Assembly (NCBI GenBank): GCA_902774025.1
Contig: CACYGY010000030.1
Location: forward strand, 1-32,436
Length of the DNA stretch: 32,436 nt
Direction: 5' to 3'
Source of the DNA: an uncultured Eubacteriales bacterium
GTDB lineage: Bacteria; Bacillota; Clostridia; Christensenellales; Aristaeellaceae
Part shown: one piece after another, positions 8,105 to 16,910 of the stretch
Position numbering within the stretch: the stretch's first letter is position 1
Layout of the letters: each line of letters begins with the position of its first letter
Program-made: the position numbers and the translations under genes
Notes under the pieces: generated by a model
Seen by the model: the letters and a program-made list of their open reading frames with translations, nothing else
Told to the model about the DNA's origin: nothing
Databases searched by the model: none

Positions 8105-8832
8105 GAACAGACTCCTTCCTGGAAATCCTCAAGGCAGAGCTCCCTGTTCTCTTCCTGCCACGTCCGGCAGGCCTCCGGGGTCATACTCTGAAAGCGGAGT
8201 TCCATGCCGGGGCGCAGCAGGGCGGGCGGGTCGCGCCGGGGATCAAACAGACGCAGGTGTGTCCGCCCTATAATCTGCCAGCCTCCGGGGGAAGGGCAGG
8301 GATAGACCCCTGTCTGCTCTCCCGCGATGCCCACACTGCCGGCGCAGATGCGGTGACGGGGCTCCTTCCGCCGGGGAGTGGAAAGCGTCGGGTCCATCCC
8401 CAGAAGATAGGGGAAACCGGCCACGAATCCCAGCATGACCACATAGAGAGACCGGGCGGTATGCAGACGGATGACTTCCTCCGGCGTTTTTCCGCAGTGG
8501 CGGGCAACCTCCGGAAGATCGGGACCGAAGGCACCCCCGTAGACCACGGGCACCGTGAGACAGGCCGGGGACGCCTGGGATTCCTCATTCCAGGCCTTTT
8601 CGGAAAGCGAAAGGAGGATCTCGTCGGCTCTGTCCGCCCCGGGCTGATCCGGAGCAAGATGGACCAGAAGGGCACAGCAGGCGGGAGAGAGGGCCCGGAC
8701 GAAGGGAAGGTGCGCTTCCTCCAGGACATGGGTGAGAGCTGCGATCCGGCGGGCGTTTTCCAAGGTGTAGGCGGGAGGCAGACGCAGAGACAGAGCCTGA
8801 TCTCCCTCCCAGGTAATCCGGAAGGGACTCAT
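8101..8832 (-). CDS. pxpB: 5-oxoprolinase subunit B (AHS1/KipI family)
   Basis: A 243-residue PxpB/KipI-family subunit of 5-oxoprolinase. An upstream in-frame start at 8889 is possible. I chose ATG 8832 because it overlaps the pxpA stop (ATGA), has GGGAGAGGA upstream, and gives the usual N-terminus MSPFRITWEGDQALSLRL. Signatures: VPVVYGGAFGPDLPEVARHCG, then EEVIRLHTA and VVMLGFVAGFPYLLGMDP. Further on come SVGIAGEQTGVYPCPSPGGWQIIGRT and LRPGMELRF. This is the cyclophilin-like fold domain that pairs with PxpC. In some genomes pxpB and pxpC are fused; here they are separate. Middle gene of pxpABC. Confidence 0.93.
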   Translation of the reverse strand: MSPFRITWEGDQALSLRLPPAYTLENARRIAALTHVLEEAHLPFVRALSPACCALLVHLAPDQPGADRADEILLSLSEKAWNEESQASPACLTVPVVYGGAFGPDLPEVARHCGKTPEEVIRLHTARSLYVVMLGFVAGFPYLLGMDPTLSTPRRKEPRHRICAGSVGIAGEQTGVYPCPSPGGWQIIGRTHLRLFDPRRDPPALLRPGMELRFQSMTPEACRTWQEENRELCLEDFQEGVCS

Positions 8833-9602
8833 GTCATGTCCTCTCCCTTCAGGGGAGACGCCACGGTGATTCCGTTGCGGGAAAGACACGCGCGGATGGC
8901 CCGGGCGCTTTCCAGCGCTGCGGGACTGTCCCCGTGGATGCAGATGCTGTCACATTTCAGATGCAGTTTCGTTCCCTCGAGAGTGTCCACCACGCCCTCC
9001 GTGACCATCCGGAGAGCCCGGAGCGCGATGGCTTCCGGGTCCCGGAGAACGCTTCCGGGTTCCCTCCGGCTGACCAGACGCCCGTCGGCGTGATAGGCCC
9101 GGTCGGCAAAAACCTCATGAAGCACCGGGAGCCCCGCGGCCTCTGCGGCCCGGGTCATCCAGGACTGGCTCATGCCCATCAGGGGGAAAGCATCCGGCAA
9201 TGAAAGAAGGGCATGCACCAGTGTGCGGCTCAGGTGCTCGTCCGCGGCGCACATGTTGTAGAGGGCTCCATGGGGCTTGACATACCGCAGGCGGGTGTGG
9301 TGACGGCGGCAGAAGGCATCCAGAGCGCCCACCTGGTAGATCAGCATGGCCTCCAGTTCGTCTCCCTTCACATCCATGTTCCTGCGTCCGAAACCCTGAA
9401 GGTCCGGAAACCCCGGATGGGCCCCGATCACACAGCCGCTTTTTACGGCCATCTCCACGGTCCGGTCCATCACCAGGGGATCCCCTGCGTGAAAGCCGCA
9501 GGCGATGGAGGCAGATGAAATCAGGGGAAGAACAGCTTCGTCCTCGCCGATGGAATAGGCGCCGAAGCTCTCTCCCAGATCACAGTTCAGATCTACGGTC
9601 AT
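8829..9602 (-). CDS. pxpA: 5-oxoprolinase subunit A (LamB/YcsF family)
   Basis: A 257-residue LamB/YcsF-family protein, the PxpA subunit of ATP-dependent 5-oxoprolinase. Signatures: the N-terminal DLNCDLGESFGAYSIG, CGFHAGDP, GAHPGFPDLQGFGRR, YVKPHGALYN, EVFADRAYHADG and CIHGDSP. Length matches the family. The start ATG at 9602 has AAAGGAG nine bases upstream. It is the first gene of the operon pxpA-pxpB-pxpC, with four-base overlaps at both junctions. Many pxp operons also carry a transporter or a regulator; none is present here, so this one probably handles internally formed 5-oxoproline. No clear promoter could be picked upstream. Confidence 0.94.
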   Translation of the reverse strand: MTVDLNCDLGESFGAYSIGEDEAVLPLISSASIACGFHAGDPLVMDRTVEMAVKSGCVIGAHPGFPDLQGFGRRNMDVKGDELEAMLIYQVGALDAFCRRHHTRLRYVKPHGALYNMCAADEHLSRTLVHALLSLPDAFPLMGMSQSWMTRAAEAAGLPVLHEVFADRAYHADGRLVSRREPGSVLRDPEAIALRALRMVTEGVVDTLEGTKLHLKCDSICIHGDSPAALESARAIRACLSRNGITVASPLKGEDMT

Positions 9603-10195
9603 ACGAAAAGACTCCTTTCATGTTCCCAGGCAGCGCCGGGAAGGAAACAGGAAGGACGCGGAAGACGGCATCCTGCGCCCTGCTGGAATCAAAGTCATGA
9701 TCCGCCCGGATCCTTCAGGCACGATCGTCTTTGTGCCCGGGGCTGATCTTTGACAGGATAGTACACACGGGCGCAAAATGGAAGATGAAAGACAGGAATG
9801 GATCCGTCATCCGCTCTTCTTCGGGTTTTCTCCCTTCTTCTCTCCGTGAAGCGCGTCCGGACACGGGCATCCCGGATTTTCATCTTCCGGGTCCTCTCAG
9901 GAATCTCCGCAGAAAAAGACCTGCTCCGCAAAGGAAGCAGGACTCCGGGACCGGGGATAAAGGGAAACGCACCATCCGATGCGCCTGACCCTTTCCCGGG
10001 GTGTTCATGCCCGTCCATGATTCTGTTCGCCCGCTGAAAGCGCATTCTCCACGGGACGGATTGTTTCCGGATTACACTCCGTCCTCCGGATTCTCATGCA
10101 TTCTCTGCGGAGGTGCTGACTTCCTCAATGTCTGAAAAACGGTTCCATCAGGGCCTTCCGGTTCCGGCCATCCCCGTTTTTTTCCTCCGGTCCTG
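9603..10195. other. Long gap upstream of pxpA
   Basis: About 590 bases with no supportable gene. Open frames on both strands here have Arg/Ser/Pro-rich translations and no family. The pxp promoter should lie in it, but I cannot choose one with confidence. A TTGACA at 9751 faces right with no good -10 at the proper distance. Confidence 0.45.
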
Positions 10196-10221
10196 AAAAA
10201 AGGGCTGTGCCTGAGCCTTTT
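10196..10221 (-). terminator. Probable bidirectional terminator
   Basis: AAAAAAGGGCT is followed by gtgcctg and AGCCTTTT. The short GGCT/AGCC stem is extended by the A and T tracts. It lies about 45 bases past the end of the minus-strand gene that stops at 10264. Confidence 0.5.
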
Positions 10222-10263
10222 CGGAAGATGGAAGTTCTTCTCACTTTCCGCTGCTGCTCCTGT

Positions 10264-11427
10264 TCATTTTCCCTGCAGACGTTCCAGTTCTTTCTTCTTT
10301 GCCTCAATCATGTCAATGGTTTCTCCGTAGACTGTGAGAGCTTCCACGATATCTTTGACATTTTTGAAGGTCAGGAGGTTACTGTATTCCCTGTTCAAAT
10401 AAAAAACCTTATCCTCATTCGGAAACCGGACTGTGATCTTGACCTGAGTCTTGTCTCTTTTGATCTTTTTGAGTTCCTGTGAGATGACTGTGCCTGTTCC
10501 CAATTTTGGGTGCGTGACTTCAACATCCATCAGGGAGATCTCTTCGCATCCCTCTATGCTGGACTCAAGATTATCAATCTCCTCCTGGATTGTCTTCATC
10601 TTCTGAAGTTTTTCACGCTCCTCGCGTTCAAGTTCTTCGGGTGTGGAGCCTTTGCGGGCTTTTCCTGTCTTGCTTTTCCCGATATTCATCGGTATCAGGT
10701 TTGTATAGTAATGACGGTAACCACTGCAGTGCATAAGGTCAAAAACCATCATGTGATGTTCAGGGTCATCCATCATGTCATCTGCCAGATAGGAAGCATG
10801 TTTCCGGAACAGGTTTTCATGTTCCTTCATCGCGGAAAGAATCCTGTCGCACATCCTATAGTAATTTGCAAGGTTGGGTTTTGTTCCGGAACCGAGATCA
10901 TCGTTAAAACCAATATAATTGGCCATCCTCCTGGCGATTTTGATCCGGAAGATATAGTTGAAGGACGGATTGTCCAGCGTCATGAACACAGACGCGCTGT
11001 GCGGGGTCACTTTATACGACCCTGCTTCCGGGAAATGCTGGCAGCGCAGAATTTCAAATTCGTTCAGGAACTCTGTCATTTGGCTTTCCGCCCTGGCAGC
11101 GTCCCCGCAGGGATCCTTAAGCAGCACCTTCTGGAAAAGATATTCCATCTTCTCCGGTTCTTTTTCCCACAGCTTCACGATACCGGTGCTGGGATGATTA
11201 TTTCGTGAATCCACGAGGCTATATTGTGTTGAATCCACGCGGATGGAGAAAGCCTTCTTTGCAGCACTGAATTTCTCCCTGAAGTTCCCATTGCTTTCAG
11301 CAGAATGGAATGCATCCTGCCAGGCTTTCAGCGCGCGCCATTTGAACAATTCTTTTTTCTCACCATAGACATTCTCAAAGTCGTTTTCATACTGTTCAAT
11401 GATTGCGTGCAGATTCCTGTCATTCAT
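10264..11427 (-). CDS. Unknown protein with coiled coil and Tudor/SH3-like C-terminal motif
   Basis: A 387-residue soluble protein without signal peptide or membrane segments. The first 240 residues (LHAIIEQYENDF..., KWRALKAWQDAFHSA, IGFNDDLGSGTKPNLANYYRM) loosely resemble the N-terminal parts of McrB-like ATPases in Clostridia; this is a memory-based match. Residues 262-296 are a Glu/Lys-rich coiled coil. From about 302 comes VEVTHPKLGTGTVIS...VRFPNEDKVFYLN, which matches the VxHxxfGxGxV pattern of the small Tudor/SH3-like domain found at the end of UvrD/PcrA helicases. No catalytic motif or Walker box is seen. Start 11427 is supported by AAGGATGG six bases upstream. Base composition is visibly more AT-rich than its neighbours and it stands alone between long gaps, suggesting transfer. 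A defence or DNA-binding role is only a guess. Confidence 0.8.
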   Translation of the reverse strand: MNDRNLHAIIEQYENDFENVYGEKKELFKWRALKAWQDAFHSAESNGNFREKFSAAKKAFSIRVDSTQYSLVDSRNNHPSTGIVKLWEKEPEKMEYLFQKVLLKDPCGDAARAESQMTEFLNEFEILRCQHFPEAGSYKVTPHSASVFMTLDNPSFNYIFRIKIARRMANYIGFNDDLGSGTKPNLANYYRMCDRILSAMKEHENLFRKHASYLADDMMDDPEHHMMVFDLMHCSGYRHYYTNLIPMNIGKSKTGKARKGSTPEELEREEREKLQKMKTIQEEIDNLESSIEGCEEISLMDVEVTHPKLGTGTVISQELKKIKRDKTQVKITVRFPNEDKVFYLNREYSNLLTFKNVKDIVEALTVYGETIDMIEAKKKELERLQGK

Positions 11428-12433
11428 ATTCGGCCATCCTTTCAGTCTGGTGATCTTTCAGCCGTGATCATTTCGCTGATCCGGGGCACACATGGCATGC
11501 ATGAGGTTCGGAGGCGTTCCAGTTCTGTTCCTTTGAAAAACAATCCGTCCGGTTCCGCGGCAGAGCCGGCGGTCAGATCTGACAGAATGAGACTGTTCGC
11601 TGAACCGCCATGGCTTTCCGACAGACATGAATATCCGGACAGAACTCCAGATTCCAGGCGTGGAAGGGACTTTCATCACGGTGTCGTCATTCGGGTTTCT
11701 GTCCCTTCTCCTGGAGCCATGTGTGAATCTTCCCGGGAAACAAACGCAAAGACTTCCGGGATAAAGGAAAGTGTCATGATCAGATTCACCCTCTCCCCAC
11801 CGGAAACGCTGAGACCGGAAGGGCACATGCAGTCTGTTTTCTCCTTGTGCGGAGCCCCGCAGGGACAGGCAGCAAGGTGAGGGACGCGATGCAGGAACGG
11901 GCGGAAGCATCTTCCATGCAATCCTCAGGGACTCCTGCATTTGGTTCAGGTTTGCGAAAGACAATCTCCACAGGATCGTTAAATTTGAAAACGGACAATG
12001 TGTTTCTTTCGAATGACGTCTCCAAAGGGCTGAGGTTATGATAGCACAATGGCTTTCCTCTTTCCACCCCATCCCGATTCTTCCGGAAAAACCTTCCCCT
12101 GCACGATGGGATGCGGCGGGCAGGACTTTCCCTTCTTCCCTGGAAATGTCCGGGCAGGAAAACCGGGAAACAATTTCATGCCTGCGGAGCAGGGGTGAAC
12201 ACGACTTCCAGAGGGTACGGGAACGGCACCGGCAGTCCTCGTTCCCTCTGCCTTGACGGTTTCGGAGGAAATGTGGATAATCGCTGAGGTTCAGATGAAG
12301 GAAAACCGGCACGTTTCACAATCCGGAGAAAACCGGGGAACCGGGCTGGAACCGTCAGAGATGACGGGGCATGGGGAAAATGAACCGGTACCCCGTATTG
12401 TCTGCAGAATCCGGGAAGGAGGTCTTCTGACCT
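11428..12433. other. One-kilobase gap without a recognisable gene
   Basis: The largest gap in the window. Long frames are open on both strands, but their translations are rich in Arg, Ser, Pro and Cys, lack family motifs and lack ribosome binding sites, so I treat them as chance. There is an AT-richer patch at 11960-12060 with a TATGAT at 12036-12041 but no good -35. TCAGATCTGA near 11572 is a 10-bp palindrome. The MATE gene's ribosome binding site ends the gap. Confidence 0.5.
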
Positions 12434-13816
12434 TTGCGAATCGGACACGGATTTGACCGTTCCATGCTGGGGACGGTCTTCGCTCTGGCATGGCCCACCA
12501 TGCTGGAGCAGCTGACCCAGACCGCCGTCCAGTACATGGACACCGCCATGGTGGGTTCTCTGGGCACCCGGGCCACCGCCGCGGTGGGTGCCACGGGCAC
12601 GGTGAACTGGCTCATCGGCAGCGTTGTGGCGGGCATCGGGGTGGGATTCCTGGCCTTCATCGCCCGGCAGATGGGCGCAGGAAAGCCGGAGGAGGCCCGA
12701 AAAGCAAGCGCCCAGGCCTGCACGGCGGTCCTGATCCTGGGTCTGGTCCTGACTTTGCTGACCCAGCTGGCAGCCGGATGGGTGCCTGTCTGGATGCAGG
12801 TGGAGGAGGACATCCGGGGACTGGCTTCGGATTACTTCCGCATTATCTATCTCCCCATGCTGTTTAGGACGGCTTCCATCCTTCTGGCCACGGTCCTGCG
12901 TTCCGCCGGAGACACAAGGACGCCCATGCGCATCGGTCTGATGGTGAACCTGATCAATGTGGCCCTGAACTTTTTCCTCATCTATCCTGCCCGTTCCCTG
13001 TCCTTCCTGGGAATGAACATTCCCGTTCCCGGGGCGGGGATGGGGGTGGAAGGGGCTGCATGGGCCAGCGCCGTTTCCTTTGTCTATGGCGGTCTTGCCA
13101 TGACCCGGGCGCTGTGGAGGCATTCCGTCATTTCCCCCAGGGGACAGAATTTCAGGCCGGATATGGAAATCCTCCGGCCCTGCTTCCGGATTGCCCTGCC
13201 GAATCTGGCCCAGCGCTTTGCCACCTCCTTCGGGTATGTGGTCTTCGCTTCCATGATCAATGCTCTCGGCGGCACCTCCACCGCGGCTCACACCATTGCC
13301 AATACCGTGGAGAGCCTGTTCTACATCCCCGGCTGGGGCATGCAGACCGCCGCAGCCACCCTCAGCGGGAATGCCTACGGAGCAGGGGACCGTGAGCGGC
13401 TCAGGCGCCTGGGGAGCACGGTGCTGCCTCTGGAAATCTCCCTCATGGTCATCTCCGGCGCCCTCCTGTTCATCTTTGCCGAGCCCCTGGTGCGGCTCTT
13501 CAGCCAGGATGAGAGCGTGATCCGTCTGGGAAGTACGGTCCTGCGGATGGTGGCCGTTTCCGAGCCTTTCTACGGTGTGCCCATTGTGGTGGAGGGCCTG
13601 ATGCAGGGTGTCGGGAAAACTGTGGCACCCTTTGTTTACAACATCATCGGCATGTGGACGGTGCGCATTCTGGGCACATTCGTGTGTACCCGCCTCATGA
13701 GCCTGGGCCTGGTGGGGGCCTGGGGATGCATGATCGGGCATAATCTTCTGCTTTTTGTCTTCTTTGTCTGGCACTACGCCTCCGGCCGCTGGGATCCCTT
13801 CCGTGTCAGAAACTGA
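12434..13816 (+). CDS. MATE family efflux transporter
   Basis: A 460-residue integral membrane antiporter of the MATE/DinF class (NorM-like), with about 12 membrane segments, exporting drugs or metabolites using a Na+ or H+ gradient. The N-terminal signature LAWPTMLEQLTQTAVQYMDT-AMVGSLG is diagnostic. The second half repeats the fold, as in ALPNLAQRFATSFGYVVFASM and GVPIVVEGLMQGVGKT. Initiation is probably at TTG 12434: AAGGAGG lies 11 bases upstream and no ATG nearby has a ribosome binding site. The next in-frame ATG (12464) would cut into the conserved N-terminus. It appears to be a single-gene unit. A second, distant MATE gene lies at 24267-25622. Substrate unknown. Confidence 0.9.
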   Translation: MRIGHGFDRSMLGTVFALAWPTMLEQLTQTAVQYMDTAMVGSLGTRATAAVGATGTVNWLIGSVVAGIGVGFLAFIARQMGAGKPEEARKASAQACTAVLILGLVLTLLTQLAAGWVPVWMQVEEDIRGLASDYFRIIYLPMLFRTASILLATVLRSAGDTRTPMRIGLMVNLINVALNFFLIYPARSLSFLGMNIPVPGAGMGVEGAAWASAVSFVYGGLAMTRALWRHSVISPRGQNFRPDMEILRPCFRIALPNLAQRFATSFGYVVFASMINALGGTSTAAHTIANTVESLFYIPGWGMQTAAATLSGNAYGAGDRERLRRLGSTVLPLEISLMVISGALLFIFAEPLVRLFSQDESVIRLGSTVLRMVAVSEPFYGVPIVVEGLMQGVGKTVAPFVYNIIGMWTVRILGTFVCTRLMSLGLVGAWGCMIGHNLLLFVFFVWHYASGRWDPFRVRN

Positions 13817-13833
13817 GCGGCGGGAGGGAAGCG

Positions 13834-13862
13834 TGGCGTTTCCTGAGCCATCATGATACAAT
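13834..13862 (+). promoter_or_regulatory. Possible promoter of the CapA-family gene
   Basis: TACAAT (13857-13862) preceded by TGA gives a good -10. The -35, TGGCGT (13834-13839), is weak but has a 17-base spacing. AGGAGGG lies at 13879-13885, just before the ATG. Confidence 0.4.
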
Positions 13863-13890
13863 CGTTCTGATATCAGACAGGAGGGATGAC

Positions 13891-14985
13891 ATGCGCCGCG
13901 GGATCCTCTGGACGCTGGTCCTGATCTTTCTCTTTCTCCCGATCCTCTCATGCGCCGCCGGACGGTTCACCGTCTTTACGGAAAAAAGCGTGCCCTCCGA
14001 CCTGGGGTTCCGGGTGAACAGTTTCTCAGGGGAGGTGACCATGACCTTCCTGGGGGACTGCACTTTCGGGGGCGAGGAAAAATCCAGGACCAACTACGAG
14101 GGCTTTGTCCGGGTGGTGGAGCGCAACGGCATGGACTTTCCCATGCGCAATCTCAGCGCCCTGACCCTTCAGGATGACATCAGCGTCATCAACCTGGAAG
14201 GGGTGCTCACGGACCGGGAACTGGATAAGGTGGAGAAGAAATACAATTTCAGCGGGAGCACCGCCTACACGGAAATTCTGAACATCGCCGGGATTGAGTG
14301 CGTCAATCTGGCCAATAACCACAGCCATGATTACGGGGACGAGGGTTACCGGGATACCCGGGAAGCCCTGGAAAAAGCCGGGGTCAGCTGGTTCGGGGAG
14401 GAAGAAATGGCCGTGTGGGAAAACCCGGAGGGCATGCTCATCGGGTTTGTGGGGGTTTTTTACTCCCTGAACGGAAAACGGGAGGCGGCCTTCACGAAGC
14501 GGATGAAGATTCTCAGGGATCTGGGATGTTCCGCCATTGTGGCGGTGATGCATACCGGAGATGAATACAAAAGCGCCATCAACGGCTACCAGGAGCAGAT
14601 CGCCCGCTGGGCGGTGAAGAACGGTGCGGATCTGGTGATCGGGCATCATCCCCATGTGGTGCAGGGTCTGCAGGTGATCAGGGGAGTGCCGGTGGTCTAC
14701 AGCCTGGGGAACTGCTCCTTCGGGGGCGCCATCCGTCCCCGGGATTATGATGCCCTGGCAGTCCAGGCCGTGATGCGCTTTGAGGACAGCGAACATGTGG
14801 AAACGGAGCTGCGCCTCTATCCCATCCGGGTCAGCTCCGTGAAGGACGTGAACAATTTCTGCCCTGTCTTCCTGAAGGGCGCCAACGCGCAGCGGGTCAT
14901 GGAGAAGATGCGCAAGTCCACGGGCTACCTGCCCGTCTTCCTGGAGGAGGAAGGCTTTGCCCGGGAAGTGTATCCCGCTCCCTGA
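13891..14985 (+). CDS. CapA family metallophosphatase-like protein
   Basis: A 364-residue CapA/PgsA-family protein. Members act at the membrane surface in polyglutamate capsule or other envelope polymer assembly, and the fold is that of calcineurin-like metallophosphatases. A signal or anchor segment covers residues 1-23 (MRRGILWTLVLIFLFLPIL). Metal-site motifs in order: GDCTFGG (about 55-61), NLEG, NLANNHSHDYG, VMHTGDEY, IGHHPHVVQG and YSLGN. Length is close to the usual 350-400. The start at 13891 follows AGGAGGGATGAC. No pgsB/pgsC partners are present, so an orphan envelope role is more likely than a full polyglutamate capsule system. A separate promoter for murB follows, so this is likely its own unit. 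Confidence 0.9.
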   Translation: MRRGILWTLVLIFLFLPILSCAAGRFTVFTEKSVPSDLGFRVNSFSGEVTMTFLGDCTFGGEEKSRTNYEGFVRVVERNGMDFPMRNLSALTLQDDISVINLEGVLTDRELDKVEKKYNFSGSTAYTEILNIAGIECVNLANNHSHDYGDEGYRDTREALEKAGVSWFGEEEMAVWENPEGMLIGFVGVFYSLNGKREAAFTKRMKILRDLGCSAIVAVMHTGDEYKSAINGYQEQIARWAVKNGADLVIGHHPHVVQGLQVIRGVPVVYSLGNCSFGGAIRPRDYDALAVQAVMRFEDSEHVETELRLYPIRVSSVKDVNNFCPVFLKGANAQRVMEKMRKSTGYLPVFLEEEGFAREVYPAP

Positions 14986-15001
14986 GGGCGGGACGGCTGG
15001 A

Positions 15002-15030
15002 TTGCGCGGGACATGGGTTTCGTGTACAAT
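15002..15030 (+). promoter_or_regulatory. Promoter of the murB operon
   Basis: TTGCGC (15002-15007), 17 bases, TACAAT (15025-15030). The start site would be near 15037, only about 14 bases before the murB TTG codon, so the leader is very short but still includes GAGAGGTGAGG. Confidence 0.65.
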
Positions 15031-15050
15031 GGGGAGAGAGGTGAGGCGCG

Positions 15051-15971
15051 TTGATCCCTGAGGATGCACTGAGAGAGGTGGAGGAACAGCTCCGGGGGGA
15101 TACGGGGATCCGTATTCAGCGGGACGTGGACATGAAAAATCTGACCAGCCTCCGTCTGGGAGGGAAGGCCCGGATGCTCTGCGAATGCGGGAATCCGGAA
15201 AGCCTCCGGTGGCTTCTCAGAGCGGTGCGGGAGACGGGGGTCCCCCTGACCGTGATGGGGAACGGCAGCAATCTTCTGGTCCTGGACGGCGGGATTCCCG
15301 GGGTGACCCTCAGGATGGGCCGGGATTTCTCCTCGGTCCGCTTCGAGGGAAGACGCGTATTCTGCCAGGCGGGATGTCTGCTCTCCTCCCTGAGCCGGCA
15401 GTGCGTGGACCGGGGACTTTCGGGCCTCGTGTTTGCCAGCGGAATCCCCGGCAGCGTGGGCGGGGCCGCCTTCATGAACGCCGGCGCCTACGGCGGGGAG
15501 ATGAAGGATGTCCTCCGTTCCGTGCGCCTGATCACCTATGACGGGGAGATTCTGGAGCTGAAAGGGGAGGAAATGGCCCTGGGCTACCGGACCTCCGCCA
15601 TGCAGAGGATGGAAGGGGTCATCACGGAGGCGGTCCTGGACATGGGAGAGGATTTACCGGAGAAAATGCGGAGGGAATGCGCGGAACTGGCCCGGAAGCG
15701 GGCGGAAAAGCAGCCCCTGGACGTTCCCAGTGCAGGGTCAACCTTCCGCAGACCGGAGGGCGCCTACGCCGCGCAGCTCATTGAGCAGTGCGGGCTCAAG
15801 GGCTTCCGGATCGGCCAGGCCTGGGTCAGTGAAAAGCACGCGGGCTTTCTGGTGAACCGGGGGACTTCCTCCCGGGACTTTCTGTTCCTCATGGAGACGG
15901 TCAGGCGCCGGGTCCATGAGGAAACCGGGTATCTGCTGGAACCTGAGATCCGAATCCTGGGCGTGGAATAG
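15051..15971 (+). CDS. murB: UDP-N-acetylmuramate dehydrogenase
   Basis: MurB, the cytosolic FAD enzyme that reduces UDP-GlcNAc-enolpyruvate to UDP-MurNAc in peptidoglycan precursor synthesis. It has 306 residues, the short type II form of Gram-positives. Visible motifs: TSLRLGGKA (32-40), GNGSNLLV (70-77), the FAD-binding SGIPGSVGGAAFMNAGAYGGEM (from 130), GYRTS (178-182), PSAGSTF (226-232) with Ser230 as proton donor, and Glu299 in LEPEIRI. The start appears to be TTG at 15051, after GAGAGGTGAGG. A GTG at 15041 is out of frame. It is the first gene of a tight plus-strand run with rapZ and whiA, an arrangement conserved in Clostridia. Confidence 0.96.
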   Translation: MIPEDALREVEEQLRGDTGIRIQRDVDMKNLTSLRLGGKARMLCECGNPESLRWLLRAVRETGVPLTVMGNGSNLLVLDGGIPGVTLRMGRDFSSVRFEGRRVFCQAGCLLSSLSRQCVDRGLSGLVFASGIPGSVGGAAFMNAGAYGGEMKDVLRSVRLITYDGEILELKGEEMALGYRTSAMQRMEGVITEAVLDMGEDLPEKMRRECAELARKRAEKQPLDVPSAGSTFRRPEGAYAAQLIEQCGLKGFRIGQAWVSEKHAGFLVNRGTSSRDFLFLMETVRRRVHEETGYLLEPEIRILGVE

Positions 15972-15986
15972 GAAAGGGGGATGCGC

Positions 15987-16892
15987 ATGCGGTTTCTGCT
16001 TCTCAGCGGCATGAGCGGTGCCGGAAAAACGGTGGCGCTCCGGTATCTGGAGGATCACGGTGTCTTCTGCGTGGACAATTTGCCTCCGCGCCTGATGGTG
16101 AAGTTCATGGAATCCTGCGAGAGCTTCTCGGGAAGAATCAATACCACAGCCCTGGCGGTGGACATTCGTTCCCATGCCTTTTTCGGTCCTCACGAGGTGC
16201 GGGATCTGATACTGGAAATCCAGAGCCTGAGGTATCGGGTGGAAACCGTTTTCCTGGAGGCCAGTGACGACTGTCTGGTAAGCCGTTTCAAGGAAAGCCG
16301 CCGGGAGCACCCCCTGGCCGGAGAGCACACGGGCCTGACGGAGGCCATTGCCAAGGAACGGGAAGTGCTTCAACCCCTGAGGGAATCGGCGGATTATCTC
16401 ATTGACACCACAAACCTGAAGCCGAAAGCTCTGCAGAAACAGCTGGATCCCATTCTTCTCAAGGCCGGCGGCGAGGAAAAGGACAGTTTCCGGGTGGAGG
16501 TACTGTCCTTCGGGTTCAAACGGGGCCTTCCCAGGGCAGCGGACATGATCTTTGACGTCCGCTTCCTGCCCAATCCCTTTTACATTCCCGAACTGTGCCG
16601 TCACAGCGGCATGGATCCGGACGTGCGGGACTTTGTCATGAACCATGAGGTCTCCCGGACCTTTGTGGGAAAACTGACGGAGATGCTGGATTTCCTGATC
16701 CCCCATTACCAGGAGGAGGGCAAACGGCGTCTGGTAATCGGCATCGGCTGCACCGGCGGCGCTCACCGGTCCGTGGCCATCACCGAGGCCGTGGGGCATT
16801 ATCTTCAGAGCAGGGGTGTTGAGACCACCATCACCCACCGGGACGTGGATATTGAGCAGGCCCGCTGGAAGAGCGGGGTTGACATGGACTGA
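15987..16892 (+). CDS. rapZ: RNase adapter / nucleotide-binding protein RapZ (YvcJ)
   Basis: A P-loop protein of the RapZ/YvcJ family. In E. coli RapZ guides RNase E to small RNA GlmZ and so controls GlcN6P synthase; the Firmicutes homologue YvcJ binds and hydrolyses nucleotides. Walker A is GMSGAGKT (8-15). Other family motifs: VDNLPPRLM, DIRSHAFF, FLEASDDCLVSRFKESRREHPL, SFGFKRGLP, FDVRFLPNP and the C-terminal IGIGCTGGAHRSVA. ATG 15981 directly abuts the purine run GGAAAGGGGG and cannot use it, so I take the second ATG (15987), which also gives the usual start MRFLLLSG. Spacing to murB is 15 bases and to whiA 18, so co-transcription is likely. The usual neighbour yvcK is missing. Confidence 0.94.
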   Translation: MRFLLLSGMSGAGKTVALRYLEDHGVFCVDNLPPRLMVKFMESCESFSGRINTTALAVDIRSHAFFGPHEVRDLILEIQSLRYRVETVFLEASDDCLVSRFKESRREHPLAGEHTGLTEAIAKEREVLQPLRESADYLIDTTNLKPKALQKQLDPILLKAGGEEKDSFRVEVLSFGFKRGLPRAADMIFDVRFLPNPFYIPELCRHSGMDPDVRDFVMNHEVSRTFVGKLTEMLDFLIPHYQEEGKRRLVIGIGCTGGAHRSVAITEAVGHYLQSRGVETTITHRDVDIEQARWKSGVDMD

Positions 16893-16910
16893 GAAGCGGG
16901 GGAATGACGC

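Noticed and set aside
8833..8889. A longer N-terminus for pxpB
   Set aside because: The extra 19 residues lie inside pxpA, do not look like the family, and the ATGA overlap with a ribosome binding site favours 8832.
11458..12312. A 284-codon minus-strand frame in the one-kilobase gap
   Set aside because: Composition (Arg, Ser, Pro, Cys-rich), no ribosome binding site and no recognisable domain; I could not support it as a gene.
12176..13951. A 591-codon minus-strand frame opposite the MATE gene
   Set aside because: Its translation is His/Gly/Gln-rich low-complexity sequence, the usual antisense image of a GC-rich membrane protein gene.
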